Assembly: GCA_037176905.1 (NCBI GenBank)
Contig: JBBBWG010029643.1
Span: forward strand, 2,542-66,541
Length of the DNA stretch: 64,000 nucleotides
Direction of reading: 5' to 3'
DNA from: Azolla pinnata
Taxonomy: Eukaryota > Streptophyta > Polypodiopsida > Salviniales > Salviniaceae
Of the stretch, positions 23,801 to 35,100 are shown one piece after another. The stretch's first letter is position 1; every line of letters begins with the position of its first letter. The notes beneath the pieces were generated by a model. The model was not told the origin of the DNA. It made no database searches and saw only the letters and a program-made list of their open reading frames with translations. The position numbers and the translations under genes were made by a program.

Positions 23801-24634
23801 ACAAGATTCTCCACCTCAACTCCAAACCAAGCTTTCCAACCTGATAATAATGATAAACATTTAGCTACTGATAACCATTATGGGATGCCACAACCGCCTC
23901 ATGATTCAGGCTATACAATGCAATATCCTCCCAGCTCACAGTACTCTCCTGTCGATCCCACTACTTTGTCAGGAAATCAGTATGGATCCATTCCGCAAGT
24001 AGATGCTTATAGTGGACATCCCCACAGTGAAAGCTATAACCAGGATGCTGTGCAGACTTCAGTAGGAGGAGCTGGCCATGCTAATGTGCCTAGTGCTTAT
24101 GTTGAGACAAGCACATCTTTGTCAGAAAGTCAATATGGATCGATGCCTCACCTGGATGGCTATGGTGGACGACCTCATATCGAAAACTACATGCATGACT
24201 ATGCATTAGGAGGATCTGTCAACCCAAGTATGCATACTATACAAGCTGGATATGTCCAGCCACATATGCCCACTACGTCTCAAACAGGATTTATCCATCC
24301 AAATACTTTTGCTGCCAACAGTGGGAGATCAGAAGAAAGTAGTTACTATCAATCTCAAGAAGGTGTAAATCCTAATGTGGTTGTGTACCCTTCTTCGTCA
24401 ACACCTGTAAGCACCAGGTATGGTTCTTTCAATGAGCATACAAATGGATTAGAGAGGATTGCGAGTGCTCCTTTACCAATGACATCCAAGGCCGAGCCTT
24501 ACAAGCCTCCTCTGGACAAGATTGCAGAAGCCCAAAAAGCTGCAAAATTTGCTGTTAGTGCCATCTCCTTTGATGATGTTCCAACCGCCATTTCATATTT
24601 GCAACGCTCTCTTGAGTTGTTGACAAGACCTTAA
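20895..24634 (+). CDS. LIP5: LIP5/VTA1 homologue, multivesicular-body ESCRT regulator
   Basis: Positive regulator of the SKD1/VPS4 ATPase in endosomal sorting (known for Arabidopsis LIP5 and yeast Vta1). Six exons join in frame: 20895-20982, 21904-22004, 22430-22539, 22618-22693, 22858-22983 and 23666-24634. All have GT-AG introns, and the protein has 489 residues. Exons 1-5 encode the Vta1 N-terminal helical domain: ADELQKHEPLVAYYCRLYAM, ERGLKIP, TKTTNQILVSLMNQLEK, FAKADKQDRSGQADLNTAKT and QKYAIWKAADIRKAINEGQ. Exon 6 is a Pro/Ser/Tyr-rich low-complexity linker ending in the short C-terminal VTA1 domain (KIAEAQKAAKFAVSAISFDD, then YLQRSLELL) that binds VPS4. The protein is somewhat longer than Arabidopsis LIP5, mainly in the linker. 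Introns 2 and 5 hold tandem duplications. Confidence 0.95.
22043..22320. repeat. 146-bp tandem duplication in LIP5 intron 2
   Basis: Two head-to-tail copies begin TGACTCAACATTGCTCATCA at 22043 and 22189. They differ by a few substitutions, and the second copy lacks a short stretch after CTACAATGGAA. The similarity suggests a fairly recent event. Confidence 0.9.
23070..23195. repeat. 64-bp tandem duplication in LIP5 intron 5
   Basis: GCTATTTAACAATCACATGG occurs at 23084 and 23148, with matching flanks (AATCATGT before; ATTCATTC..CTTTTGTC or CTTCTGTC after). Confidence 0.85.
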
Positions 24635-26552
24635 TTGTCATGATAATGTGATCCATATATAGATATGATAATTTGATCAATGTGTTCTAACCAATTGTAA
24701 AGCATCTAAACAGTATTCTTATTTCCTCCCTTCTTCTATGTGTTTTGTAAAGGGGTTATATACACACAAATAACCGGAACTATTCGAGGACCTCATCATA
24801 TATTGTAATTTGTTACATGCATTTTAGTATGTTAAATCGATTTGAGCATTGGTTGCAAACATGACACAAAAATTCGATTTTTCAGAAAATTGATCTAGAT
24901 AAACGATTGAAAATTGAAACTCTTAGATGGTTTGAAACCTGAAAATTAGACAATTGTAAGTCATGTTTGAACTATCACCAACGGGGCCTATGAAAGCAAA
25001 CATCTTTCTTATAAGATTAGTTTGCAAACTTCATTGCATGTAATTTATGGAGACATGCTTGCAACCTCAGTACATCCCACATTAGTCATGAAAGCACCTA
25101 AATTTCGTAGCATTCATGATATCACCCATATTACCCCTTGTAGCTCGTTCCTAGATCCATCTGTGATATTGCGGTTTGGATTTCAAGCGGTTGATTGCGT
25201 CAATTATAAATTGTTTGTGATACACAAAATTCTTTGGTGCTGCACGCAAATCAATGATGTCTTGGATGGTTTGTAAGCGAGAAATCAGTTGTGATGATTG
25301 CGCGTAAGCTGTAGATGCACTTGGATCGATTTATAAACGAAGCTGCCACAGATCTATGATTGATTTGCAGACTATTCCATGAGAAACATGCTTATAACGC
25401 TAATGGCATTATGTAAATGAGTTTCTACAAATGAGATTTGAGTACAGCAAACAAATCACACGCGTGGTGGAAAATTGAGCTGTTTTTGTATTCTGTTGTG
25501 CAACCTACCTACACGCCGAGGGAGCAGAGGGAGCAGACAACGACATTGTACAGGTAAGATATTCTTGCTCTCTCTGTCTTGTCTGTGACTTATGTGTATG
25601 TGAATGTGAATGTGAATGTTGTGTGCATATCTGTGTATGCATATATATACATGCGTACCCTAAACCCTAAACTCCGTCTGCATGTATATGTGACGTGCAT
25701 GCATGTGTGCATGCATGTGTGTGGGATGCGGTGTGCATGTGTATACATGCACGCATATCTATGATCGTGTGCATGTATGCGTGTGTACTAGTGGTGTGCT
25801 TGCATATGTATGTGTGATGTGTCTCTGTACATGTATGTGATGCCTATTATGTATATATATATATAGATGTATATATATGTTTGTCTCTGTTTTTCGTACA
25901 TCCATGCATGCTGGATTGAAAGCACTATTCAGGGCTCTCATTACTCAGCTAGATGCTTCCTATCAAGCTCCGAGAGGTTGCTCACGACCCCACATTTACT
26001 TGGAACAATGACAATCAAATCTCATGGTTTGCAGATGATATTTTGCATAAAGCCATCATTGTCAAACTTGTTCTCAAGAAAAGAACATAAAGACAAGAAG
26101 ACAAGAGTTTATTCCGCATTTCAGACAGTTGACATCATAAATAACATTCAGCCCATGGTCAAGCTGAACGTTGAGATGTGCTTGCTGACCAAATCTTTTC
26201 TAGATCAAAATGTTGTAATGCTCCTTGCATAGTTAAAATCTTGAAATTATCCATGTAAGGTCCACGAGTTGTAATTATTGCAGTATGAGAGATGATGGTA
26301 CATGGAAAAGTTATAAGCAATACAAGAAATATAAGTGATAGTAGAAGAAAGTCCTGAAGTTTATTGATACCATGTATCTATTTAAATCCTTTGTGCTAGG
26401 TACAGAACTTTGTTGTGTGTTGCTGCCTTATTGTGAATCTTCCTATATCAGATACCTTTATATGCCATGCTTGTGAAGAGTGTTTTTGCAAATCATGTCA
26501 CTGTAGACACACAAACAATGACCAAATTTCCTTCCATTCTTTATTTGTAGTT
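24635..26552. other. Spacer downstream of LIP5, leader of the prefoldin-like gene
   Basis: Contains the LIP5 3' UTR. A possible non-coding first exon of the next gene ends at 25553 (GTACAG before GTAAGATA). From about 25575 to 25880 the sequence is largely alternating purine-pyrimidine (TGTATG, GCATGC, ATATAT) with one CCCTAAACCCTAAA box near 25658. No other gene was seen. Confidence 0.55.
25575..25880. repeat. Alternating purine-pyrimidine (TG/CA, ATGC, AT) low-complexity tract
   Basis: GTGAATGTGAATGT repeats, many GCATGCATG blocks and an (AT)n run. Such sequence can adopt non-B DNA; no function is shown. Confidence 0.75.
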
Positions 26553-29500
26553 ATGACTCTAAAAACGGCTTTCAAAGATGCTCAACCAGACCTCTTACAA
26601 CAGGTTAGAATAACTTTTTCATCACATATCTCTTTGTTAATTACATCTCTCATACTGCACTGTTTCTTAATAACTTTGTTGCAGCAAATAGGAAATGTGC
26701 TAAGCTAGTCAGGATATTGTTTAGCTCTAGAAAGTACATGTTTTGTGTCAGCATGACATATGAACATGCCATTGCATTATCATTAGCCATTTAAAATTGT
26801 TTCTGGTGAAATTTGACCCTGAAATTGAAGATGAACTTATCAGTGGGTGTTTATCAAGGATGGTCAATAATTTGACATAGATGTTTGAAGAAATCAGAAT
26901 AACTAACTGCTACAGCCTCAATTTTAATATGATTCAGAATATGTCATAATTGTGAATATTAATTTATGCTTTTTCAAATGAAAACGTAATAAATATTTCA
27001 ACCAATTATGAGTACATATCTAAGTTCCCATGCATTTCAGCCTTTTGGTTCATAGCACATTCTATATCTCATTGGTAATATTGTCAAACCAGTTCTTAGC
27101 ACAGCATCTATATTGTGCTAATGTAGTATCCAAATGTGTTCCTATACCAGAAATTGTATGCCCAAACTTGTTCTCTTTCCGGCCAATTGTAAACGTTTAT
27201 TAGACAGCCGGTGAATTCTCTGTATTACACATGTTTTACAAGCTAAGTCAGCCAAGTAGCATAGCAATGACTCACCTGTTGACCCTTGTTGCAAAAGATG
27301 CCTATTCTGTAAGAAAAAAGGAAAGAAAGTTATATTAACATCTTTAAAGAGGCCAAAATGACCTATAAGACTGAACCAGAAAATGCATCTTCAATTGTTC
27401 CGTGTCCCAAAAAGAAAAGAAAAGAAAAGAACCTAAAATAAATTTAACTACATATGAGATTTCCCGCCTAATTTCTCCACTTGGACAACATAATGGTAAA
27501 TCTGATTCTGTAACAGGTACAGAAACTTGAGGTAGCTTGTGCTGAACTGAAAGCGTTGCATCCATCAAAGGTTGGTGTCTTTTCTGACGCTGTATTTGAC
27601 AACAATGCTGCTTCTTGTTTATGCCTAAATTTGCTCCTCCATTTTGAACTCAAATAAAAAATAGATATGATTAAATATAAGGTACTGAAGAAGTATCATT
27701 ATGTAAGCGCTTAATATTGAAACCTGTGATGTGAAAAGATCTTCAACATAAATAGGCCAATCCAAGATAGTAAATTTGCTGAAGTGAGTGTTTGTAGCTA
27801 TGATTTTGTATAGTTATGAACCAGCACAAGGCCTTATTCATTGGTGGAGAGGGGATTGAGGGTGATAGTAAATAATGCAAAGGAAGGAATGGTGAATAGA
27901 AACGTTAAGGCTCCAAAGCACAAGGAAAATCAGTAAGACAATTGAAATATAACTTTGACGATATGGGTGATGAACTAAGGAAACTACTCAACATGTTGAC
28001 ATGGTCGTATTAGATGAAGTCTTGCCCACATTTACATGCCAATATCAGAAGAAGTTTGGGAAATATCATGGAGAGTACCAAAGCTGATGATGTCTGGAGA
28101 AAATTGAAAGCCATGAACAAGTTGGCCGTTACAGAATGTACAAAAGTTAACTTGATGAGAAAACTTACGGCGATGTCAAATATTCTATGGCTTTCTTAAT
28201 CAGTTGCAGGGTGTGGGGTTGCAAGTCTTTAACTACGAAATGAATTGGTTGCAAGGACTTTCAAGGACTTTAGTGGCCTCGAATATTGCAAATCTGAAGG
28301 TTCAAGTTAGTGATTACTGAAGAAATTGGTTGGAAAACGAATGGAGATTCCTCTAGCTTGGCCAATACAAAAAAGAGAGCTGTAACCAGGAATACGGTGA
28401 TGCAAAGTTCTAGAAGAAAATTCAAGATAAAAACTTTCTCTCAATGAGGTGATAGAGGGCATAAAATTTACAGAAAAGAGTTGGAAATGAAGAGTAATAT
28501 AGAAGATAAGAAGGAAGACTAGAAACAATGAAATGAGAAGGAGAAGGTTAGCTAATATACCTTCAGGGATCTCATTGAAGAGTTATGTGGCATTGAATTC
28601 ATTATATGTTTTGATTACTTTGGTAATGCCATGAGATTCAACCATTCAAACATAAATAATGGACTCCAGTGCGTCCTTTCATAGCACTCCCTTAGAGAGC
28701 GATTTTTTTCATTTTCTGCAGGAAATTTCAAGGTATATCTTGGCTAGGGTGTTTGATGTTTTTTTCCACAGATCTCCCCCATGCTTTTGGAGAGTCTATT
28801 AAAATCTACAGTAGACATCTTTAATCAATGTACCACAATTTACTTCAAGGTGATTTAGAGGAGATTTAATCACATTGGAGAGATTTGGTCTAACAAATTA
28901 GCACATCTTCAGCTGTGAAGTGTTTGTTCATATTAGCATGAGCTAGATGCAAACTTGTTGTAAAATCCATCAAAGTGGGATTTGGTGAGGAGGTGAGACC
29001 AGTTATAGATTTTGTCTTGCACAATCTAGAAAGGTAGTCAAATGCCTAGATGTTGTCAATGAAGCAAAGCTGATTAAAATCAACAGTGTATCAATGGAAT
29101 AGAAAAGGAGAAGGTAAATTTTTAGCAGATGTTGGGATCTACAAAGCTCTACCTCTATTACCATAAAGACAATAAAGCAGAATACGAAAGTTCAGACCTT
29201 GAAGGTGTGGACCAACTGCAATAACCACCTACAAATGAAGCTGAACAAAGAAGCTCTCTACTAGATTTGAGGCTCAATGTAGCAAATATAGATTTGAAAC
29301 TGAAGGGGAAGCCCCAAGGCATAAAGTAGCTAGGACATGAACTTTTTACCAAATGGAAGCTTCTATGCAAGAGGAGATCAAAGCACTCCATGAGAAGAAC
29401 ATATGTGACATCGTGGAGTTTCCAATGATAAAGCATCCATACTCACTATAGATAGGTCATAAGGTCATATTTCTTGCCTACTGATTACATTAAAATAGCT

Positions 29501-30927
29501 TCATTGATTGTTACTCTCGTTGGTGGACATTGGCATTGGCTAGGCTCTGTGCTATAGGTTAGTTTCCAACGGCATGAATAATCTATGCCGATTTCAGCTT
29601 CTTATTGATGTTGTAAGCAATGGATCAACCTCACAATTTCTCTTGGTAAGAAGATAGCGCACTATAAGGACTTCTTACATACAGTAGAGGATGGATTTAT
29701 TACCAGGCTGTCTAACATGGATACTAGATGCACATCTATCACATGCACTTTGCACTGTGGTAGGGCACCTCAGAACCACTTCAAATCAGTTTGAAAGAGA
29801 GAAGGAAAGATATGTACACTAGTCTATGGAAGAACGGATATGCCAATTATGTCTGCAGGGGGTAGAGTTAGAACTATGTTTCATAACTTATGAAATAAAA
29901 GGGCAATACCGTTTTCTGTTAAAGGAGGTTTTGGCTCACTACCTGGGTAATGGAACATGAACACTAATGCTACTTAGAAGCTTTTGAAGAAAACAGTCAA
30001 TCATATCAACTCGGCAACAAAGAACAATCACCACAGTTAGTTATATGACCCCCTTCTCATTCCATAAATCAACCAACGAGTATCCTACTGGGGCCCCTGC
30101 CACGGAAATCAAAAGGTGGGTTACCATTGATGGGAGATGGGAGACGAGAGCAATCAACTCTGCACATTTCTAGCTTGAGAGTCTACTATCACATTTTGTT
30201 ACAATTCCTTGCCTTTGATCACATGGTCCTTGGTGCACAAATAACCTCATGGGTTCAGTATAAAATACCTTCAATCATTTAATACTCGTGTGATGCATGA
30301 AACTGTAATATGTATATATTTGGAGAACAATAAGGTCATAAGAAAATCTCTTGCTTGGCTAAATATGCACCGTTAGAGGCTGAGATCTTACCGACAACAT
30401 TTCCTACATACCATGGAGGTATATGTCATGGAGGTAAACAAACCAGGTTTTTAACACGGACCAAGCATCATCAAATGGTATTGATTATTTCTTGAGATTC
30501 ATGTGGGATATTCTGAAATGATTTGCCCTCAGCTTAGTTCAAGTAATAGTTGCTATAGTACTACTAGTTTCTCACCCAGTTAATACTGCATCTGGTTGAG
30601 TATCTTTTACTCCTTCTCTTTACTGTGACTAGAGTTTCTTTTCTCCTTTGTTTTCTCTTATAATGAGGGGTAATTTTCTCCTTCCAACAGTGTTAATATG
30701 TTTATAGATGCATTCTCTCATTTATCTCTTATAGAGCGTGTATATCAAAAAAGGTGTACTGTTTTTCCGAAGTGACATCAGGACGGCAACAAATTTGCAA
30801 ACAAGTGAGCACCTTGTTTCTCATCTTTTCCATTGATCATGCCTTAACATCTCATCATTGGATTACTGATGCCGTCCTGTGAAAATTTGCAGATATGCTT
30901 GAGAAGGCCAAAGCCAATTTGAAATAA
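26553..30927 (+). CDS. Small prefoldin-like (ASDURF-type) protein, four short coding exons
   Basis: Coding exons 26553-26603, 27517-27570, 30735-30804 and 30893-30927 have compatible phases and GT-AG ends. Together they give about 69 residues: MTLKTAFKDAQPDLLQQ, VQKLEVACAELKALHPSK, SVYIKKGVLFFRSDIRTA and on to MLEKAKANLK, then TAA. The pattern is a helix, an SVY(x)n(V/I)FF beta hairpin and a second helix. It resembles the beta-type prefoldin-like protein encoded by the human ASNSD1 upstream frame (ASDURF) and a small plant family annotated as prefoldin chaperone subunit. The role would be in an R2TP/prefoldin-like complex (inference). An AG precedes the first coding exon at 26551, so a non-coding exon 1 ending at 25553 is likely. 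Intron 2 (27571-30734) contains a copia fossil. Short exons make this less certain than its neighbours. Confidence 0.6.
27990..29460 (+). mobile_element. Decayed Ty1/copia LTR retrotransposon fossil
   Basis: Two plus-strand regions are recognisable inside intron 2 of the prefoldin-like gene. One, near 28070-28200, resembles the copia gag (UBN2-type) helical region. The other, near 29350-29440, resembles the start of the copia reverse transcriptase. The order is right for Ty1/copia. The element is broken in many places and looks old. No LTR pair was identified, so its true ends are unknown; remnants may reach about 30500. Confidence 0.6.
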
Positions 30928-32168
30928 ATATTCTGAAGCTAACACGAAAGTTGCACAAAGGACGAACCCCATATGCGAATGATCCTGGATACAGTTCCAT
31001 CAGGATGTAACTTACAGAAAAGGAGGTTCAGTCGTTGCCTTTGTTTTCATATTGCCATAATGACTGTCCATCATCAAGAACTTTTATCTGAAAGCTCAAA
31101 ATCTATCTTCTATTCAGCTTTTTGAATATAGTTCAGAAACTACATTTCCGTCCTATCCAAATAAATTACAAGGTTATGCATATTTTCCATCAGTGTTCTG
31201 AGCTGTTTTTAAAAATTGTTTTCAAACATAGAGTGCCTATGAGAACTCAAATGGTGTAGAGGAGATTTTATTTGTATTTCCTAAGAGCACTGAGTCTGTA
31301 GAGGTTATATGGTTCTTTGCTTGTTTCTCATCCTTAATATATGCGGTTCCAAATAAATGGAGGTTAGCAAGGATGTACAATAGATGAATATATAGAATGA
31401 ACTCACAGCTGCATATAATGCCAGAATATAATGTTGTAAAATGATGGTATAGCCATCATCTACATTGTCGGTACACTGTAACTGTCAAAATTGTTTGGCT
31501 GAAACTTCCACGTCCTATGCTGTTTACATGCATTGTGTTGCTTGTATTTCGAGCAGTTTAGATCCTTTTCTAGTTCAAACATCGTTGTTTGGATTCCTCT
31601 TCCTGAAGAGCTAAAATATTTTATATCCTAATATGTTGCCGTGATGGTATCTATTGAGATGATTAATTTACCCTTAACTTTTGAAACTTGTTAAAGTAGC
31701 CAGATGCTGGACAATTAACTGGAAATTCATTTCCTTTCCTGTGCAAAAGGAAGCCCAAACTATGACAATACAAACTTTTGCAAATAAAGGTAACACGAAG
31801 TACAAAGCAAATACAACATCAATCACATTCATGGACATGTCTGCCTTTACCATGCGATTCAAAGATTACAAAATGCTTACAGTTGGAAGAATTTTATACC
31901 TGAGATAGTAAAACGTTTTTACAGAATATAAAAGACTGGATATCACCTACGATGGATATCAATCATGATACCTCTCTTTGTTTCAACTCACTATGTCAAA
32001 TAGAAGCTTAAAACATCGGAAAATTTAAATGGCCGTGATAGATATTAAATATCGTTGTAAAATCCTATTCATATCTGTTTGCAAATTCGGATTTTCAGCG
32101 TTTCCTTACAGGCTACAAACATATGTTTACATTCGATTTAGATGGAAAAAAGCCGTTCATTTTCATTT
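30928..32168. other. Convergent 3' spacer
   Basis: Holds the 3' UTRs of the prefoldin-like gene (plus) and of the RING-H2 gene (minus). AT-rich; no gene or repeat family was recognised. Confidence 0.6.
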
Positions 32169-35100
32169 TCACACATCTTCAGTAGCTGTAGCGTTGCTTT
32201 TTGAGACATTTAGCTTGCAGAGGGGACACGTGGAATTCATCCGCAACCAACGATCAATGCACCCACAATGGAAATGGTGCCCACATGGAAGCTCTCGTAA
32301 CTCAACAGCATCTTCATATGAAGAAATACATATACAACATTCCTAACAAAAGGAAGACAGAAATATATCAAACTCTGTGGAAATCAAAGTTACAATCACA
32401 GTTAAGTTCAGAGGAAAGATTTATTGGATTTAGTCCAACTTAAAAAGTACTAAGCTCTAGTAATAAAAGAATAACTGTGACAACATCTTCCTTAGTAAAG
32501 GAGCATTAAGACATCAAATTATCTCTTTAAAATCATGGTAGTAAAAAGATTGGCACATTTGATGGAAATCGCTATGAGAAAAGCAAACATCTATATGCAA
32601 CCAACAATGCTCCTAGTTATGTAAAAGGTTGAGATTACAAGGTATGTGTATACATACATGAAGTGAGCCAAGGTGATCATCTACATAAAAACCATGTACA
32701 ATAGTGTCCTTCATCCTGAAGCTTCCCATGGGTACACGAAACACATTGCAGGATCACTTAATGCAATGCAATATCCTATGTGGATCGATGAGCAATAGAA
32801 AACGAGGCATTGAACATGAAACGTTGAGCTTAGGATAAATATTACCACATCTTCCGCTTGAAGGATACGTTCTCCACTAGCTCCAGGTGTGGAATTGAGT
32901 AAACTCATTACTCCACCAGATGGAATGGACGCATCTCCAGTGCTCACATAGTTCCCAGTTCTGCGAAACTTATACTTCGGCAACAATTCTATGTCTTCAT
33001 CTGAAGCACCTTGCTGTTGGCATAGACATATCACAGATGTACTGTTAAACATATGTTCTATGCTCTTGCTACTTGATTCCAGTGATAAACATCACCACAT
33101 GTTTCTATACTAATACAAATGTGGAATACTTTCATTACTTTTTACCTGCTCAGCAACAGCATACATGATGGCAATGATGCATGGTAGACAACAGCACACT
33201 GCAATGCCGATAATGCATGCCAAAGTCACACAGAAGACAACAAAGAATACATCGAAGGCCAAAAATGCTACGCAAAGCCTGCCAAACCCCTAATCAAGTG
33301 TTATAAAAGAAACTATGAAATACTTCAAGTGACGTATTTAAGTCCTAAACGCATAATACATACCAGAACAAAAATGGAGCATCATGAGATTGGGGTCCAG
33401 TAGTCGTCCAATAAAATCCAATGACCCACCAAACAAATGAGAAGGATGTGTTTGCAGATTCTATCCTTTTGGTAAGACTGTAAATCAATAAAATATACAT
33501 TTTACAGCTTTGTTTTACATTGATTATTATATAAAGAACATCAAGGTCAATAGAGTGCAGATAAAATGCATAACACAAGAAACTGGCTACACATGCATTT
33601 GGTACAAGTTATGATGTATATTCATAAAACATATCATATTACAATCAAGATATTCTATGGACAGGACAAAAAGATACGAAGTGTATATATCGCATGCATA
33701 ATCCACAAAATATTAGTTCATAATGGGGAGAAGCAGCTGTTTTAAACCATCTGTGTTTCAGACAGATCCCACCTCTCAGATTACTTAGCCTTCCAAGGGC
33801 TTGCCACACATCACCAAGGGCTTCCAAGTAGGTATTCTCATTATCTCGTCCAAACACTATTTATGTAATGGGATCACTGTATAGGATGTCCAGAGACGCA
33901 ATGGTGAAAAAATACGTTTTCACATGATACAAGTGAAAATGAGAAGCTATTCTTGGTGTTAAAGAACTAATGAAGCAACCAAGAATGTAGATTAGGGCAG
34001 GTTGAAAAATTCTGGAAAGCATAGTAAAATGTGATTTATCAATGGCATAGCCTTGTATCAAAATGTGATACTTAGATTTCCATACTTGATTAGGAAAACT
34101 ATGCATAGTCGGCTACTCTCATCACTAAGAGACAAATGTCTCATCTTGTATCAAAGCAGAAGTGTGCTAAATATTACAGAATCGAAGATATGGATGTCAG
34201 AGTGATGGGATGGACATCAGTAAATATGGTTTGTTAGTTTGGAAAAGATATTCATTTTGTGATTCTGTATAACATATGAAGACCACAATTTTCCATAACA
34301 TGAGACATTAATATAGTAAAGATCCAGATTAACAGAAGAATCTATTCATCTGTCATGAAACAAATGTACTGCAACCTATTTCCCATACCATTTTTTGTTT
34401 CTTGTATCCAACAAGAACACAAAATTTTGCATTTATATGCCTCTAGGGCCTCTTTACTTGCTTCCTTCCTATGGGATTTTGAAGAGTCGACACGAAAAAC
34501 TTGTTTGGGTCTTAAGAATGTATCAACAAAGCTTTTTATGGGCATGATTTCAAAGGGAAATGATCCGATACCAAGGATGAATATGTAGAGAGTTTGTTGC
34601 TCAATATGGAGAATGTAATCAACAACGCTTTTTATGGCATATAATCTCAAAGGGAAGTGATCCAATATCAAGGATGAATATGTACAGAGTTTGTTGCTCA
34701 ATATGGAGATATTTTGTAAGGAAACAATCTTATACATGGAGAGATGTATTCTAGAAAGTGAAAATGACCTATCAAATCCAGAGAATTTACATTTTTATAT
34801 GTGATCTAATATTTGAGAGGAAACCAAAATACATGTGACAAAATATGGCCTATGAGCACAACAGACAATCAAAAGAGGGCACAAAGGGCATCAAACACTT
34901 TTTCTCAATGACCACGAGCCTTCAATTTTTTAAGGTTTTAGGTGAGCAACAAGATTGTACTGCCTTCAAATCCTGATCCTAGTTTCAAATGCATCCCAAA
35001 TCAATGTGATACCCTAAATTCCAAATGGGAAGGGAGATAACTGTTGAAAAGTCATATTGTATCATTATTGCTTTTGCTAAAATAGAGACCACTTTTTTGA

